Positions 37,942 through 52,961 of a DNA stretch of 64,000 nucleotides are shown in pieces (the stretch's first letter is position 1; the number at the start of each line of letters is the position of its first letter). The DNA comes from Botrytis cinerea B05.10. Its lineage: Eukaryota > Ascomycota > Leotiomycetes > Helotiales > Sclerotiniaceae. The DNA is taken from the NCBI RefSeq assembly GCF_000143535.2, contig NC_037317.1, forward strand, positions 806,001-870,000, in the 5' to 3' direction. The notes beneath the pieces were generated by a model that was not told the origin of the DNA, searched no databases, and worked only from the letters and a program-made list of their open reading frames with translations. The position numbers were made by a program, and so were the translations under genes.

Positions 37942-40900
37942 CTTTAAGTATCATTTCTATTTCAAATATTAATTCGATAATCAATTACTAATATAGCATT
38001 TAGAGATATTGTTATAAATCAATTTACTAAAGATACCAACAATATTGAAATAATTGATGTCTTAAAGGAGATTATTATTAAAGAAATCCTTAAAATTGTT
38101 TTATTAGACAAGTACTAAGGTAGTTAATAAAAACTCAATATTTTCCTTTTATAATTTGAAATCTATTTTCGATTTAATAAAAATAAATTCATTATTAAGG
38201 AATTTAAGAGTATATGAACTGTATTATATTTTTGAGATAAAACAATCAAATAGATTCAACCATATTTATATAACTATTTCGAATATAATGATAAGGATTA
38301 TATATAATCTATTCGAATAATCTTCAATAGTTTTGAAGGATTTAAAATAAAGATTTATAAAATCTTTGGAAATTCTAATGAGTTAAAAATAGTAAAAAAT
38401 AAAATCTTTAATTTCAAATAAATAAAATCAATATTGAAATATACTATAGAATTTCGAAAATATACTAGAATAATTAAGTGAAATGAAATCACTATTATAA
38501 ATTATTATTGTAAGGGATTCAAATCAGAAATCAAATTGAAATTAAAAAGATTTATTAAGAATATAAATCTGAATAATCTAATTCAGAACTTTATTAAATC
38601 AAATAATCGTTTTTATAAATATCAATAAAACTAAAGATTATATAAATCCTAAGGAAATCAAAAGTAAAAACATTACTGCAAAAATAAGGATAAATTATAT
38701 TACAATCTATAAAAATACAAAGATTCAATAGAACTAAATACTATATACTATACAAATAGGAATAATAATTTAAAAAAGAAATAAAAATAAAAAAACAATT
38801 TATATTTTGAATATGGAAAAGTAGGGTATCAAATAACAAAATATTAAAATAAAAAGATAAAAGAAAAAAAGGGCAACTTCAAATCTAAATTCAATAAAAA
38901 TCAATTTAATATCACCTTTATAATTCTAAAAAACTTAATTAAATTCGAAAATATTAAGATTTTCATTATTAAAGAATTCCAATAATTATTAAAGGAATTA
39001 TTATGAAATTAAAAGAATATAAATACAATAGATTTATAAAAATAAAAGTATTATAGAATTCCAATACCTTTTATAATAAAAGAAAGTTATTAGGACAAGG
39101 CAGAAATAAATTACACTATAATAAACTGAATAGTTTATTATAATGAATTTTATAGAATTTATCAATCAAATAAAAAAGCAATCGAATAATTCCTTAAGAA
39201 AAGAAAAATAAAGAATTATCAAAATAATATAATATACAAGAATTTAACTTCAAATATAACTTTACAAAAAGTTTGCAAAGTTATTTAGCAATTAAATATT
39301 ACAGAATAAACAAAATAAATATATTATAAGATTCAAATAAATAAATATATATAATTAATTATAATAGATTCAGAAATTATAAAAAATTTTATTATATTAG
39401 AAGTTACAAAGTATTTGGAAATATTACTTCAAACGAAACAATACCCTTATCGATTACAATTAGTTGATAAACAACTAATAAGATCTAATAAAAAGATTTT
39501 ATAAAAAATAATCCCAATATAAATAAGCATAACCTAATATACAAAAGTTATATAGTTTGATATTATATTATTGAATTAATAACAGATCATCTTAGAAATA
39601 TTATAATTGAAAATATATAATTTGAAAATAGATTAGATATAAGGAATTGTAATATTTGATTAATACAAAAGCAATTATAAGGATATATTAAAAGCATTTG
39701 CAAAATATAACACACATCAAAAAGAATTGAATACAAACAATATTAACAATATAGAATACCCAGTTTAAGATTCTTTATTAAAAGCGAAAGCTAATATATC
39801 TTCTTTATAAATATAGAAGTCAATAATATAATACAAAATCACAATCGAAGCAAAAGAAAGATTTACAATATTAAAACAATATAAAAAATATAAATATATT
39901 TTCAAAGAATTAGAAATCTATAAAACTTTATTGAAATATAAACTATAGAATTATAAAATAATATTAAAGAAAGACAAGATGTTTATATATATTCTAATTT
40001 ATTTAATATTAATTAATAAATTAAAAAGATTTAGAGAATATATTGATAATAATTTAACCAAAAAATAAATCAGGGAATTCATATTCCAAATAGTTAATTC
40101 AATTATATAGATATCCAAAAAGGATGAATTCGATAAACTAATTATAGATTATAAAAAGCTTAATATATTTATTAAAAAGGATTAATATTTATTTCTATTA
40201 ATTATAGAATTAAAAGATTGATTAAATGGAGCTACAATATTTATTAAGATAAATCTATATAATAATTACTATTTGATTAAAATAAAAGAAGGCGAAAAAT
40301 GGAAAATCGCTTTCAAAATAAGATACAGATTATATAAATATCAAATTATATTATTCAAATTAATTAATATATTAATTACTTTTATAAAGCTTATAAATAA
40401 TATATTATTATAATATTTAAATATTTGCTATATATACTATTTAAATAATATTCTAATATATTCAAACAATAAGATTCAATATATTAAAGATATTAGTAAT
40501 ATTCTTGAAAACTTATTCAAGGTAGATTTGTTATATAAATCAAATAAATGTAAATTCTATATTATTGAAATAGAATTTTTAGGATTTATTATATTAAATT
40601 AAAAATTCAAAATGAGTAAAGATAAGATTAAAGTAATATTCGAATGAAAACAATTGATTACAATTAAGGAAGTATAATTCTTTTTAGAGTTTATTAATTT
40701 TTATAAAAGATTTATTAAAAGTTATTTAGAAATTATTATATTTTTGATTATATTAATTAAAAAAGATTAAAGAAGTTTCAAATAGATTATTAAAGTATAA
40801 GAATTATTCGATATATTTAAATAAGCAATAACAAAAGAATTAATACTATTGATTTTTAATTCAAAAAAAGAAATTATAATAGAAATAGACTTCTTGAATT

Positions 40901-43397
40901 TCATTATAGAAATAATTCTAAGCTAATTAGATCAGAATAGAAAATACTAGCCAATTGCATTCTACTTTTGAAAATTATTATTAGCTGAATTGAATTATAA
41001 GATATATAATAAAGAATTACTAGTAATAATTAATATATTTAAAAAATAACAAATATATTTAAAAGGATCGAAATATATAATATAAATATATATAGATTAT
41101 AAGAATTTGATTTACTTTATTATAATAAAACAATTAAATAAATAATAGATTAGATGATTGAAGATTATAATCAATTACAATTTCAGAATTTCATATATCA
41201 AAGAATCAGAAAACACTAAAGCTAATACTTTTAACCGAAAACTAGAATATCAAGAAAACAAAATATACAAATTATATATTATATTTAAAAAAGATAATGA
41301 ATTATTAATCTATAATATATCACAGTTCATAATAATATATTTATTGAAAAATAATCACCTCAAAAAATAGATTCAATTATATTATAATAAGAATACTATT
41401 ATTATATATATATATAAGATAATAAAATTAAAATTCATTATAAAAAATAATATTATATATTTTTATGGAAAAATATATATTCCAAATCAAATGATTAAGG
41501 AATTTGTAATAAAACAATATAAATTATTAATATATAAATATTAAGGAATTATAAAAATATTTATAAAAATATAGGAAATCAATTATTTCTTATAAATAAG
41601 AACAATAATTAAAAAAGTTATTAGAAATTATAATATTTATATATAAAACAAATCATTATAATATACTTTATATAATCAATTTCAGATCTCAAATATATCT
41701 TTTCAATTATAAAAGTTTATTATATAAAATTTTGTAATTAAACTATTACTTTTAAAGAATTCTATTATAGGAATTGAATATAATATAATATTTAATATAA
41801 TAGATAAACTAACGAAATTTATATATATAATATTATTTAAGGAAATATAAAATATTGAATAATTAATATATATATTTCTAAAGATTATAATAAATATATA
41901 TAGAATATTAAATAAAATAATTTCGAATCGAAATAAGTTTTTTATTTTGAAATTCTGGATTACTTTATTAATATTTATAGATATTAAAAGAAAGCTATTG
42001 ATATCTTTTTATTTATAAATAAATAATCAAATAAAAAAAACTAATTAGATAATGGAAGTATATTTTAAATATTATATAAATTATTAATAAAACAATTAAA
42101 TAAAGTTATTATTTATAATATAATTTATATATAATATATTGAAAATGGAAACTACGAAAATCACCTTAGTATAAGTTAATTTTGGATTTAATTTATAAAT
42201 GTATAAAATCCTGATACTATAAAAAGTTAATATTAAATCAGTAATAATACAAATCGAATAATTAAAAGATCTTCAAAAGCAATTGATTTTTGATTTAAGA
42301 TTTATATCTTTTAAAATAGTAATATATTATAATACGAAATATAATATGGAATCTATATTTAAAAAAGGGGATAAAGTTTATTTACTATAATGAAATATTG
42401 AAATCAAAAGATTAAGCAATAAATTCGATTATAGAAAACTAGAATTATTTAAAATTAATAAGGTAATAGGAATGGTTAATTATTGATTGAAATTATTAAA
42501 TATAATAAATATCCACCTAGTATTTTATATATTCTTATTTGAATTAATATTATTAGGAATGTTAAATACATTATTTATAGAAATTGAACTAGTTAATTTA
42601 AACATTATATATAATATTAAAACAATATTAGATTATAAATATATTAGAAATAAGGTTAAGTATTTAATCAAATAATTAGATTATTTATATTTAGAAAATA
42701 TATGGGAATTTAAGGAAGATCTCAATTGTCCTAAAAAACTATAAACATTTTATTTGAAGTATTCATATCTGTTAATAAAGTCTTAAGATCTGTTTCAAAC
42801 AATTTAGACAAAAAAGGATCGAAGAAATCAAAGGAAGAAAAATCAATAGAAGTAGATATAATATCAATATTTATTATTTCTTTTTTAATATATTTCTTTT
42901 CAATCTTTTCCTTTTTTAGTTTCTTTTTTTCCTTTATTTTTATTAATTTATTAAGAGTTTGTAAATTATAATAAAGCATTTTAAATTTATATTTCAATAA
43001 AAAACATTTCTACTTTTACAATTACAAGATTTTAATTATAACCTTTTCTTCTTTTTAATTCAATCTTTTCTTTTATTAAAACAAACTTTCCCAATTATTT
43101 TCAAATAGATTTTGGATATTATATTTTTTGTTATTACAAATACATTTATTATATTATAAAGAATCAAAAGGCAAAATAATATATTTATAATTAATATATT
43201 CATATAATAAATATGAAAATATTTCGAAACCTTTTTATTTAATAAAATAAGCAAAACGGATTTATTCTTTTCTTTTATTAATATTTAAAGAAAAATATAA
43301 TAAAGAAAAAAAGAAATATTATAATTATTAGATATACAAAAGGGAAGATATATTAATATAAATATTTGGAATAAATATTAAATTAAAAAGGGAATAG

Positions 43398-43973
43398 TAT
43401 TATAATGGATTAATAATAGACTGTTGAATTACTAATGTATAGGCTATAATAATATTATAGGCCTTAATAATTTAGCTATAATATACCAAGGGATATTAGA
43501 TATTTAAAGAAAGTTTTAAATATATATATAATATTAGTTATAGGATATTCTAGAAATATAAAATACAATTTTTAGAATAATAGATTTTAGAAAATACTGA
43601 ATATAATTTTGCAAACTTTTTGCAAAGTTATATTAATAAGATTTTAAAAGATTAGTTTCAAAATAAAACAATAAACTAGAATATTAAAAGTTATGGAATT
43701 AATGTTTTGTAATAAATAGCTCAAAAACAATAGTACTCCAAAAACAACCAGCTATTCCAGCTGTCCAAATAAGACAAAGATTTATATAAGGGAATGGGTT
43801 TCATTATAATGTAGAGCTTCATACTCAAAATAATAATCATTAGTTTTATTATTATAATTACAAGAATTGCAACCAATTATAATCTTATCGAATTCCTACT
43901 TGAAGTTTAATCTAAACTATCTCGAGAGATCTCTAGACACTTCCACATGACCCTAGAGGCAGCTCCCGTAACA
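43398..43973 (+). repeat. 3' LTR of element B
   Basis: 576 bp. The inner end is AT-converted; the outer 60 bp (ending AGAGGCAGCTCCCGTAACA) look unmutated. Confidence 0.9.
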
Positions 43974-46900
43974 AGATTCTAGAAAATATCGAATATAACT
44001 TTGCAAACTTTTCACAAAGTTATATTAATAATATCCTAAAGAATTAGTTTTAGAATAAAAGATAAGTTAGAATAATAGAAATTACAAGACAAATATTATA
44101 TAATCAAAAGCTAATTGATTTATTAATTGATTTGTCAATCGACTTATTAATCAACTTCAGAATAAAGATTTATATATAAAATAGGTTTTATTATAATATA
44201 AAACTTTGTATTTAAAAACAATTATTAGTTTTATTATTATAATTATAAAAATTACAATCAGTTATAACCTTATTGAATTTCTATTTAAAATTTAGTTTAA
44301 ATTATCTCGAAAGATTTCTAAATACTTTTATATAATTTTAGAAATAACTCCTATAATATTTTGAATATTATTTCTACTTCAAATATCAATTCGATAATTA
44401 ATTGCTAATATAATATTCAAAGTTATTATTATAGATTAATTTATTGGAAATATCAATAATATTGAAATGATTGATATTTTAAAGGAGATTATTATTAATA
44501 AAATATTTAAAATTGTTTTATTAGATAAATATCAAGGTAGTAAATAAGAACTCGATATTTTCCTTTTATAATTTGAGATTTATTTTTGATTTAATAAGAA
44601 CAAATTTATTATCAAGGAATTCAAAAGTATATAGACTATATTATATCTTCAAGATAAAGTAATCAAATAAATTCAATTATATTTACACAATTATTTCAAA
44701 TATAATAATAAGAATTGTATATAATTAATTTAAATAATTTTTAATAGTTTTGAAGGATTTAAAAAAGAGATTTATAAAATCTTTAAAAATTCTAATAAAT
44801 TAGAAATAATAGAAAATAAGATCTTCAACCTCAAACAAATAAAATCAATATTGAAATATATTATAGAATTTCAAAGATATATTAAAACAATTAAGTGGAA
44901 TGAAATTGCTATTATAAGTTATTATTATAAAAAACTCAAATCAAAAATCAAACTAGAATTAAAAAGATTTATCGAAAATATAAATCTAAACGATTTAATT
45001 TAGAATTTTATCAAATCAGATAATCGTTTTTATAGATATCAATAAAGCCAAAAATCATATAAACCCCAAGGAAATCAAAAGCAAAAATATTATTATAAAA
45101 ATGAAAATAGATTACATTACAATTTATAAAGATATAAAAATTTTATAGAATTAAATACTATATATTATATAAATGAAAATAATAATTTAAAAAAGAAATG
45201 AAAATAAGAAAACAATTTATATTTTGAATATAAAAAAGCAAAATATCGAATAGCAAACTATCAAAACAAAAAAACAAAAGGAAAAAGAGATAATTTCAAA
45301 TCTAAGTTCAATAAAGGCCAATTTAATATTACTTTTACAATTCCAAAAAACTTAATTAAATTTAAAAATATTGAGATTTTCATTATTGAAAAATTCTAGC
45401 AATTATTAAAGGAATTATTATAAAATCAAAAAGGTATAAATATAATAAACTTATAAAAATAAAAGTATTATAAAATCTTAATATCTTTTATAATAGAAAA
45501 AAGTTATTAGAACAAGGTAGAAACAGATTATATTATAATGAACTAGATAATCTATTATAATAAATTTTACAAAATCTATTAATTAAATAAAGAAATAATC
45601 GAATAGTTTTTTAAAAAAAGAAAAACAAAGAATTATTAAAATAATATAATATATAAGGATTTAACTTTCAATATAACTTTACAAAAAGTTTGTAAAGTTA
45701 TCCAGCAATTAAATATTATAGAATAAATAGGATAGATATATTATAAGGTTCAAATAAATAGATATATATAATCAACTATAATAGATTCAAAAACTATAGG
45801 AAATTTTATTACATTAAAAGCTATAAAATACTTAGAAATACTATTTCAAACAAAACAATACCCCTATCAATTATAATTAATTAATAAATAATTAATAAGA
45901 TTTAATAAAAAGATTTCACAGAAAACAATCTTAATACAAATAAGTATAACCTAATATATAGAGATTATATAATTTGATATTATATTATTGAACCAATAAT
46001 AAATCATCTTAGGAATATTATAGTTAAAGATATATAATTTGAAAATAAATTGGATATAAGGAGTTGTAATATTTGATTAATACAAAAATAATTATAAAAA
46101 TATATTAAAAGTGTTTGTGAGATGTAATATATGTTAAAAAGAATTGAATACAAATAATATTAGTAATATAGAATATTTAGTTTAGGGTTTTTTATTAAAA
46201 ACAAAGGCTAATATATTTCTTTTATAAATATAAAAGCTAATAATATAATATAAAATCGTAATCAAAATAAAAGAAAAGTTTATAATATCAAAACAGTATA
46301 AGAAATATAAATATATTTTCAAAGAATCAAGGATTTATAAGGCTTTATTGAAATACAAGTTATGGGATTATAAAATAATATTAAAGGAAGGCAAGATATT
46401 TATATATATTTCAATTTATTCAATATCAGTTAATAAGTTAAAAAGGCTTAAAGAATATATCGATAATAATTTAGCTAAGGGATGAATTAAGAAATCCGTA
46501 TTCCAAATGGCTAGTCCAATTATGTAGATATTCAAAAAGAATAGACCCAATAGATTAATTATAAACTATAGAAAGCTTAATATATTTATTAAAAAGAATT
46601 GATATTCATTTCTATTAATTATAAAATTAAAAGATTGATTAGATGGAACTATAATATTTATTAAAATGAATTTATATAATAATTATTATTTGATTAGAAT
46701 AAAGAAAGACGAAAAATGAAAGATTGTTTTCAAAATAAGATATAAATTATACAAATATCAAATTATATTGTTTAAGCTAATCAATATATCAATTACTTTT
46801 ATAAAGTTTATAAATAATATATTGTTATAATATTTAAATACTTATTATATATATTATTTAAATAATATTCTAATATATTTAAATAACAAGATTCAATATA

Positions 46901-49831
46901 TTAAGGATATTAATAATATCCTTAAAAATCTATTCAAAACAGACTTGCTATATAAATCAAGTAAATACGAATTCTATATTATAGAAATAGAATTCTTAAG
47001 ATTCATTATATTAAATTAAAGATTTAAGATAAGTAAAAATAAGATTAAAACAATATTCGAATAGAAGCAACCGATTACAATTAAGGAAGTACAATCCTTT
47101 TTAGGATTTGTTAACTTTTATAAAAGATTTATTAAAGATTATTTAGGGATTATTATATCCTTAATTATATTAATTAAAAAGAATTAAAAAAGTTTCAAAT
47201 GGATTATCAAAGTATAAAAATCATTCGATATACTTAAATAAGTAATGGCAGAAGAATCAATATTATTGATTTTTGATTTAAAGAAAGAAATCATAATGAA
47301 AACGAACTCTTTAGATTTCATTATAAAAGTAATTCTAAATCAATTCAGTTAAAATAGAAAATACTAACTAATTGCATTTTATTTCTAAAAATTATTATTA
47401 ATTGAATTGAATTATGAGATATATAATAAAGAATTACTAATGATAATTAATATATTTAGAAAATAACAAGTATATTTAAAAAAATCGAAATATATAATAC
47501 AAATATATATAGATTATAAGAATTTGATTTACTTTATTATAATAAAGTAATTAAATTGATAATAGATTAGATGGTTGAAGATCATGGTCAATTACAATTT
47601 CAGAATTTCATATATTAAAGGATTAGAAAACACTAGAGCTAATACTTTTAATTGAAAACTAAAATATTAAAAAAACAAAATATATAAATTATATATTATA
47701 TTCAAGAAAGATAGTGAATTATTGATTTATAATATATTACAATTTACAATAATATATTTATTGAAAGATAATCATTTTAGAAAACAGATTCAATCATATT
47801 ATAATAAGGATATTACTACTATATATATATACAAAATAATAAAATCAGAATTCATTATAGAAAATGATATTATATATTTTTATAGAAAAATATATATCTT
47901 GAATCAAATGATTAAGGAATTTATAATAAAACAATATAAATTGCTGATATATAAATATTAAAAAATTATAAGGATATTTATAAAAATATAGAAAATCAAT
48001 TATTTTTTACAAATAAAAATAATAATTAAAAAAGTTATTAGAAATTGTAATATTTATATATGAAATAAATTATTATGATATACTTTATATAATCAGCTTT
48101 AGATCTCAAATATATCTTTTCAATTATAAAAGTCTATTATATAGGACTTTGTAATCAAATTATTATTTTTAAAAGATTTTATTATAAAAATTAAATACAA
48201 TATGATATTCAATATAATAAATAGACTAACGAAATTTATATATATAATATTATTCAAGGAAATATGGAATATTAAATAATTAGTATATATATTTCTAAAG
48301 GTTATAGTAAATATATATAGAATATTAAATGAAATAATCTCGAATCGAAATAAGTTTTTTATTTCAAAATTCTGAATTACTTTATTAATATTTATAAATA
48401 TCAAAAGAAAGCTATCGATATCTTTTTATTTATAAATAAATAATCAAATAAAAAGGATCAATTAAATAATAAAAGTATATTTTAAATATTATATAAATTA
48501 TTGATAAGATAATTAAATAGAATTATTATTTATAATATAATTTGTATATAATATATTAGAAATGGAAATCACAAAAATTATATCAATATAAATTAATTTT
48601 GAATTTAATTTATAAATATATAAAATCCTGATATTATAAAAAGTTAATATTGAATCAATAATAATACAAATCGAATAATTGAAAGATCTTCAAAAGCAAT
48701 TGGCTTTTGATTTAAAATTTATATTTTTCAAAATAGTAATATACTATAATATAAAATATAATATGGAATCTATATTTAAAAAAGGGGATAAAGTTTATTT
48801 GCTATAATAAAATATTGAAATCAAAAGATTAAACAATAAATTCAATTATAAAAAACTAGGATCATTTAAGATTAATAAGGTAATAGGAATAATTAATTAT
48901 CAATTAAAATTATTAAATACAATGAATATCCATCCAATATTCTATATATCCTTACTTAAATTAATATCATCAAAAGCACCAAATATACTATTTATAGAAA
49001 TTAAATCAATCAATTTAAATACTATATATAATATCGAAATAATATTAAATTACAAATATATTAGAAATAAGATTAAATATTTAATCAAATGGTTAGATTA
49101 CTTATATTTAGAAAATATATGGGAATTCAAAGAAGATTTTAGCTGTTTTAAGAAACTACGAGTATTTTATTTGAAGTATTTATATTTATTAATAAAGTCT
49201 CAAGCTTTGTATTAGACAATAAAGATAACAAAGGATTGAAGAAATCAAAAGAAGAACCATTAGGAGTAGATATAGTAACAATGATTGCTATTTCTTTTTC
49301 CGTATACTTCTTTTCTAATTTTTCCTTTTTCAATTTTTTATTCTTTTTAACTAGATCAAGCTTTTCTAGTGTATAAAGATCTCAACAAATCATTTTCTTT
49401 TTATATTTATAAAGAAATTCTTATTATTTGTGTAATCGAAGAATCTAGATATTAATCTTTTGTAATTAAGTGAAAGCCTTTTCTTTTTTCAAATATAATA
49501 GTTCTTATTATTGTTTCAAAGATTTATAGTTTATAGATATCTTTGATTCAAGATAGTAATAATCTTTTTTATAATAAATACATTTAGTATAATATTATAA
49601 TAAATTATTATCAATAATATAATGACAATTGGATTTGATATATAAATTGCAAGAATCTCTTTCAATATTAGAACACTCGATATAGCGAATCAAGTTAAAA
49701 ATATCGTAAATAGAAGCTATTCATATAGAAAATATATTGAAGAAGAAAACATTACAATTATTTAAATAAATGAAAGAGAAGATGTATTAATATAAATGTT
49801 TGGGATAAGCACTAGGTTAAAAAAGGGATAG

Positions 49832-50399
49832 TGTTATGATAAATTAATAATAGACTATAGAATCATCAATATATAGGCTATAATGATATTATAGATCTCA
49901 GTAATTCAATTATAATATATTGAAGGATATTAGGTATTCAAAAAAAGCCTTAGATATGTATATAATATTAATTATAGGATATTCTAGAATGTAAGATATA
50001 GTTTTTAGGATAATAGGTCCTAGGAAATATCGAATATAATTTTGCAAACTTTTCACAAAGTTATATTAATAATATCTTAGGGGATTAGTTTCAGGATAAA
50101 AGACAAGTTAAGATAATAGGAATTATAGGATAAATATTATATAATCAAAAATCGATCGATTTATCGATCGATTTGCCGATCGATTTATTGGTCGACTTTA
50201 GGATAAAGATTTATATATAAAATGGATTTCATTATAATATAGAGCTTTGTATTCAAAAATAATTATTAGTTTTATTATTATAGTTATAAGAATTGCAATC
50301 AATTACAATCTTATTGAATTCCTATTTGAAGTTTAATCTAAATCACCTCGAGAGATCTCTAGACACTTCCACGTGACCCTAGAGGCAGCTCCCGTAATA
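49832..50399 (+). repeat. 3' LTR of element A
   Basis: 568 bp, homologous to the B LTRs. As in B, the outer 60 bp keep near-normal composition. One terminal C-to-T change turns CGTAACA into CGTAATA. Confidence 0.9.
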
Positions 50400-50404
50400 T
50401 ATTT

Positions 50405-51363
50405 GTGATTAAGGTTGATATTTCTTTGAAAAGATATAAGCTTTTATATCAATCTATTGTGATTTAATATTTGCTTTTGTATAAATAAGAATTGATAATA
50501 ATATGATGGTAGTTTTTATATAAATATTAATTTAATATAATTTGATATCTATATTATTAAAAGAAGTTGATAATATGATAATAATTTTTATATTAATTTT
50601 AATTTATATTTGATTCTTTTTTGTAATATATATTAAAGAAATAGAAATCAATAATATCAATTTAAATTTAATAATATTATATATAATATAATTTTATAAA
50701 CTTTTTATAAAGTTGTATTTCATTTATATTTATATTATTGATTCTTTTATTATTATCCATTTGCTATTTATGAAATAATAGGAGTTTTTCTAGAATCCTC
50801 TTAAATGAAAAGAGATGTTCTTAAAAATCCTATTTCAAATACTAAATCGAAAATAATGTTAATTATTGTAATTAAAGAATATAAGAAATTATTATAAAAA
50901 TGAATAAATTATTTTATTAATATATAAAATATAAATATAAAAGAGATTAGAGATTTTATTAAATATAAAACTTATAAATATTAGTATTAGAAATATTACA
51001 ATTAAAAATTGTGATTAGATTATCATTTTATATTCAATAGATTTATATCAATATATTTTTCATAAGTTAATATATATATTTTATATAAGTTTAGATATAA
51101 ATTATACTTGTATAAAATATATATTAATAAATCAAAAGAATATATAATTCAATCAATATATAAAGCTTTAATTGATATATATTGATTATCTTATAAAGTA
51201 TGGATATTTAAAAAGATTATTGAAATGATTTTCAAAAAGGAATTTGTATTTCAATCGAGAAATATATAATAAAAAATTGTAATTGAAAAACTATATATAT
51301 TATTCAAAAACCTCGAAATGTTTTGAATAAAGGATTTATATACTAATTCTTTAGAATTCAATA
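50405..51363 (+). mobile_element. Internal AT-converted segment of Copia element C
   Basis: Sequence between Gypsy element A and the MITE. By position it belongs to C's internal region. It has no readable frame beyond short fragments. Confidence 0.6.
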
Positions 51364-51801
51364 ACGTGGTTTATCAGTGTGCGGGTCATATCAGTGAATG
51401 GGTCACTTCATTTTATATACAAAATTCGTCTGTGCGTAACCGTGCACTTTCTTTATTTAATAATATAATTTAAAAAAATCTGAGAATATTGAAATTTAAT
51501 TATATAAATATTATAAAAATCTAATTATTTATTAAAAAATCAAATTATTATAATAGTTATTATAAAAATAATTTTTTTGTAATGAAAATCGTGACAATTT
51601 CTACTTTTTTTAGAATACAATAGAAGTATTTATAAAAAAACTAAATTTATAAGAAGCTAATTCTTTATTGTTATTGAAAATTCTTTTCTTTTTTCAAAAT
51701 AATGATTGGTTATTAAAATAAGAATATTGAAAAAGGCCTAATTTTGATGTATTTTCAAATGACCCGCACACTGATATGACCCGCACACTGATAAACCACG
51801 T
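51364..51801. mobile_element. 438-bp MITE, copy 2, TA target site
   Basis: Perfect inverted ends ACGTGGTTTATCAGTGTGCG and its complement, flanked by TA (51362-51363 and 51802-51803). It is the less mutated copy of the pair and lies inside element C. No coding sequence. Confidence 0.9.
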
Positions 51802-52793
51802 TATATATATTCTATTATAATTATTTTTTATATTATAGCAATTGAAAAAATTTAATAAAAATAAAGATATTAATATTGAATATAAAATATCAATAGAATT
51901 ATAATTAAAGATATTTTTATAATCAAAAATATCTTTACAACTTTCAAGTTTTATATTAAAAAACAAATCAATTATATATGAATATTATAGTTTTAGAAAA
52001 TTATTATTATTTTCAATATTTTAAGAATTCATTGACCTATTATTAAAACTATTTCAAATCAATTTTGAACAATCTTCAAAAGTATTACCTTTTTATTATA
52101 ATAATTTATTATTATAATAATTATTTTAATAATAAAAACAATATTATAATTAATATAATTCAAATTAGTAATATATATATTAATATATATATTGGAATAA
52201 ATATCTGAATAAAGAATTAAATAATAACAATAATAGTTTTAATAATGATAATAAAGATAATAATAATAAAGGGAATAGAAAAGAATATAATAATAATATT
52301 CAGAATGATTTATTTAAAATATTATAAAGAATTATTAATATTAAATAATTATTAGGAAATCTTATAAAGTTTTATAAAAAAGTCAATAAATATAATAAAT
52401 AAAATAATAATTTTATTTATAAGTATTCAATATTCATTAATAATTATTAATGAATTGATTTATTTGAATATTTATTACTAAAAGTATTCTCTATAATATT
52501 TATTGAGATTATATTTAACTTCTATTATATAAATTTAAATAATATATCTAATATAATGAAAAGGATTTATTAAATGATAAAGATTATATTTAAAGGTTTA
52601 AAATATAAATATAATTTTATATAACAATAAAAAGGTATTATATTTAAAAATGTTATGGCAAAATTAGATAATATTAGTAAATCGATAAATCATTATCTAT
52701 AATTAATAATAATAAAGTTTTGTTATTTATATAAGGAATTCAATTTGATAATAAAAACTAATAAATTATTATATTAAAAGATTATTAATATAT

Positions 52794-52956
52794 TGTCGGG
52801 ATAGGGATCATGTGACCGTGCTAGCGCTTGCGCTAGCGCCTTTCGGCACTACAGCAATACGTTTCGTAGTCCTAGCTTTTAGAACCTTAAGCAATATTAC
52901 AACAGTGTGAACCATAGTACTATATTGACTTCACCATCCCCATGGTGATACCAACA
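52794..52956 (+). repeat. Solo LTR of the Copia C family
   Basis: 163 bp from TGTCGGG to CCAACA, flanked by TATAT on both sides (52789-52793 and 52957-52961). Unlike its surroundings it is almost free of RIP-type change. It is therefore a separate, later insertion, not an LTR of element C. Confidence 0.9.
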
Positions 52957-52961
52957 TATAT

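Larger units (their letters stand above)
37366..43973 (+). mobile_element. Ty3/Gypsy LTR retrotransposon B, inserted in the LTR of A
   Basis: 6608 bp, from TGTTACG to CGTAACA, flanked by AGATT (37361-37365 and 43974-43978). LTRs are 576 bp each (37366-37941 and 43398-43973). The internal region keeps the outline of gag (zinc knuckle remnant near 38.8 kb), reverse transcriptase (about 40.2-40.6 kb, YLNNILIYS in place of the usual YLDDILIYS), RNase H end (about 41.16 kb, ISYIKESENTKA) and integrase (41.5-42.1 kb, DKLTKF). Each region is interrupted by stop codons from C-to-T and G-to-A change. Order RT-RNase H-integrase marks Ty3/Gypsy. It is non-functional. Confidence 0.92.
37178..50399 (+). 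mobile_element. Ty3/Gypsy LTR retrotransposon A, interrupted by B
   Basis: It begins TGTTACGACGG and ends CGTAATA, flanked by TATTT (37173-37177 and 50400-50404). The 5' LTR is split by element B into 37178-37365 and 43979-44358. The pieces add up to 568 bp, exactly the length of the 3' LTR (49832-50399). The internal region (44359-49831) has degraded gag zinc-knuckle, reverse transcriptase, RNase H and integrase regions in the Gypsy order, all with stop codons. It is parallel to B and same family. RIP has removed coding capacity. Confidence 0.9.
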
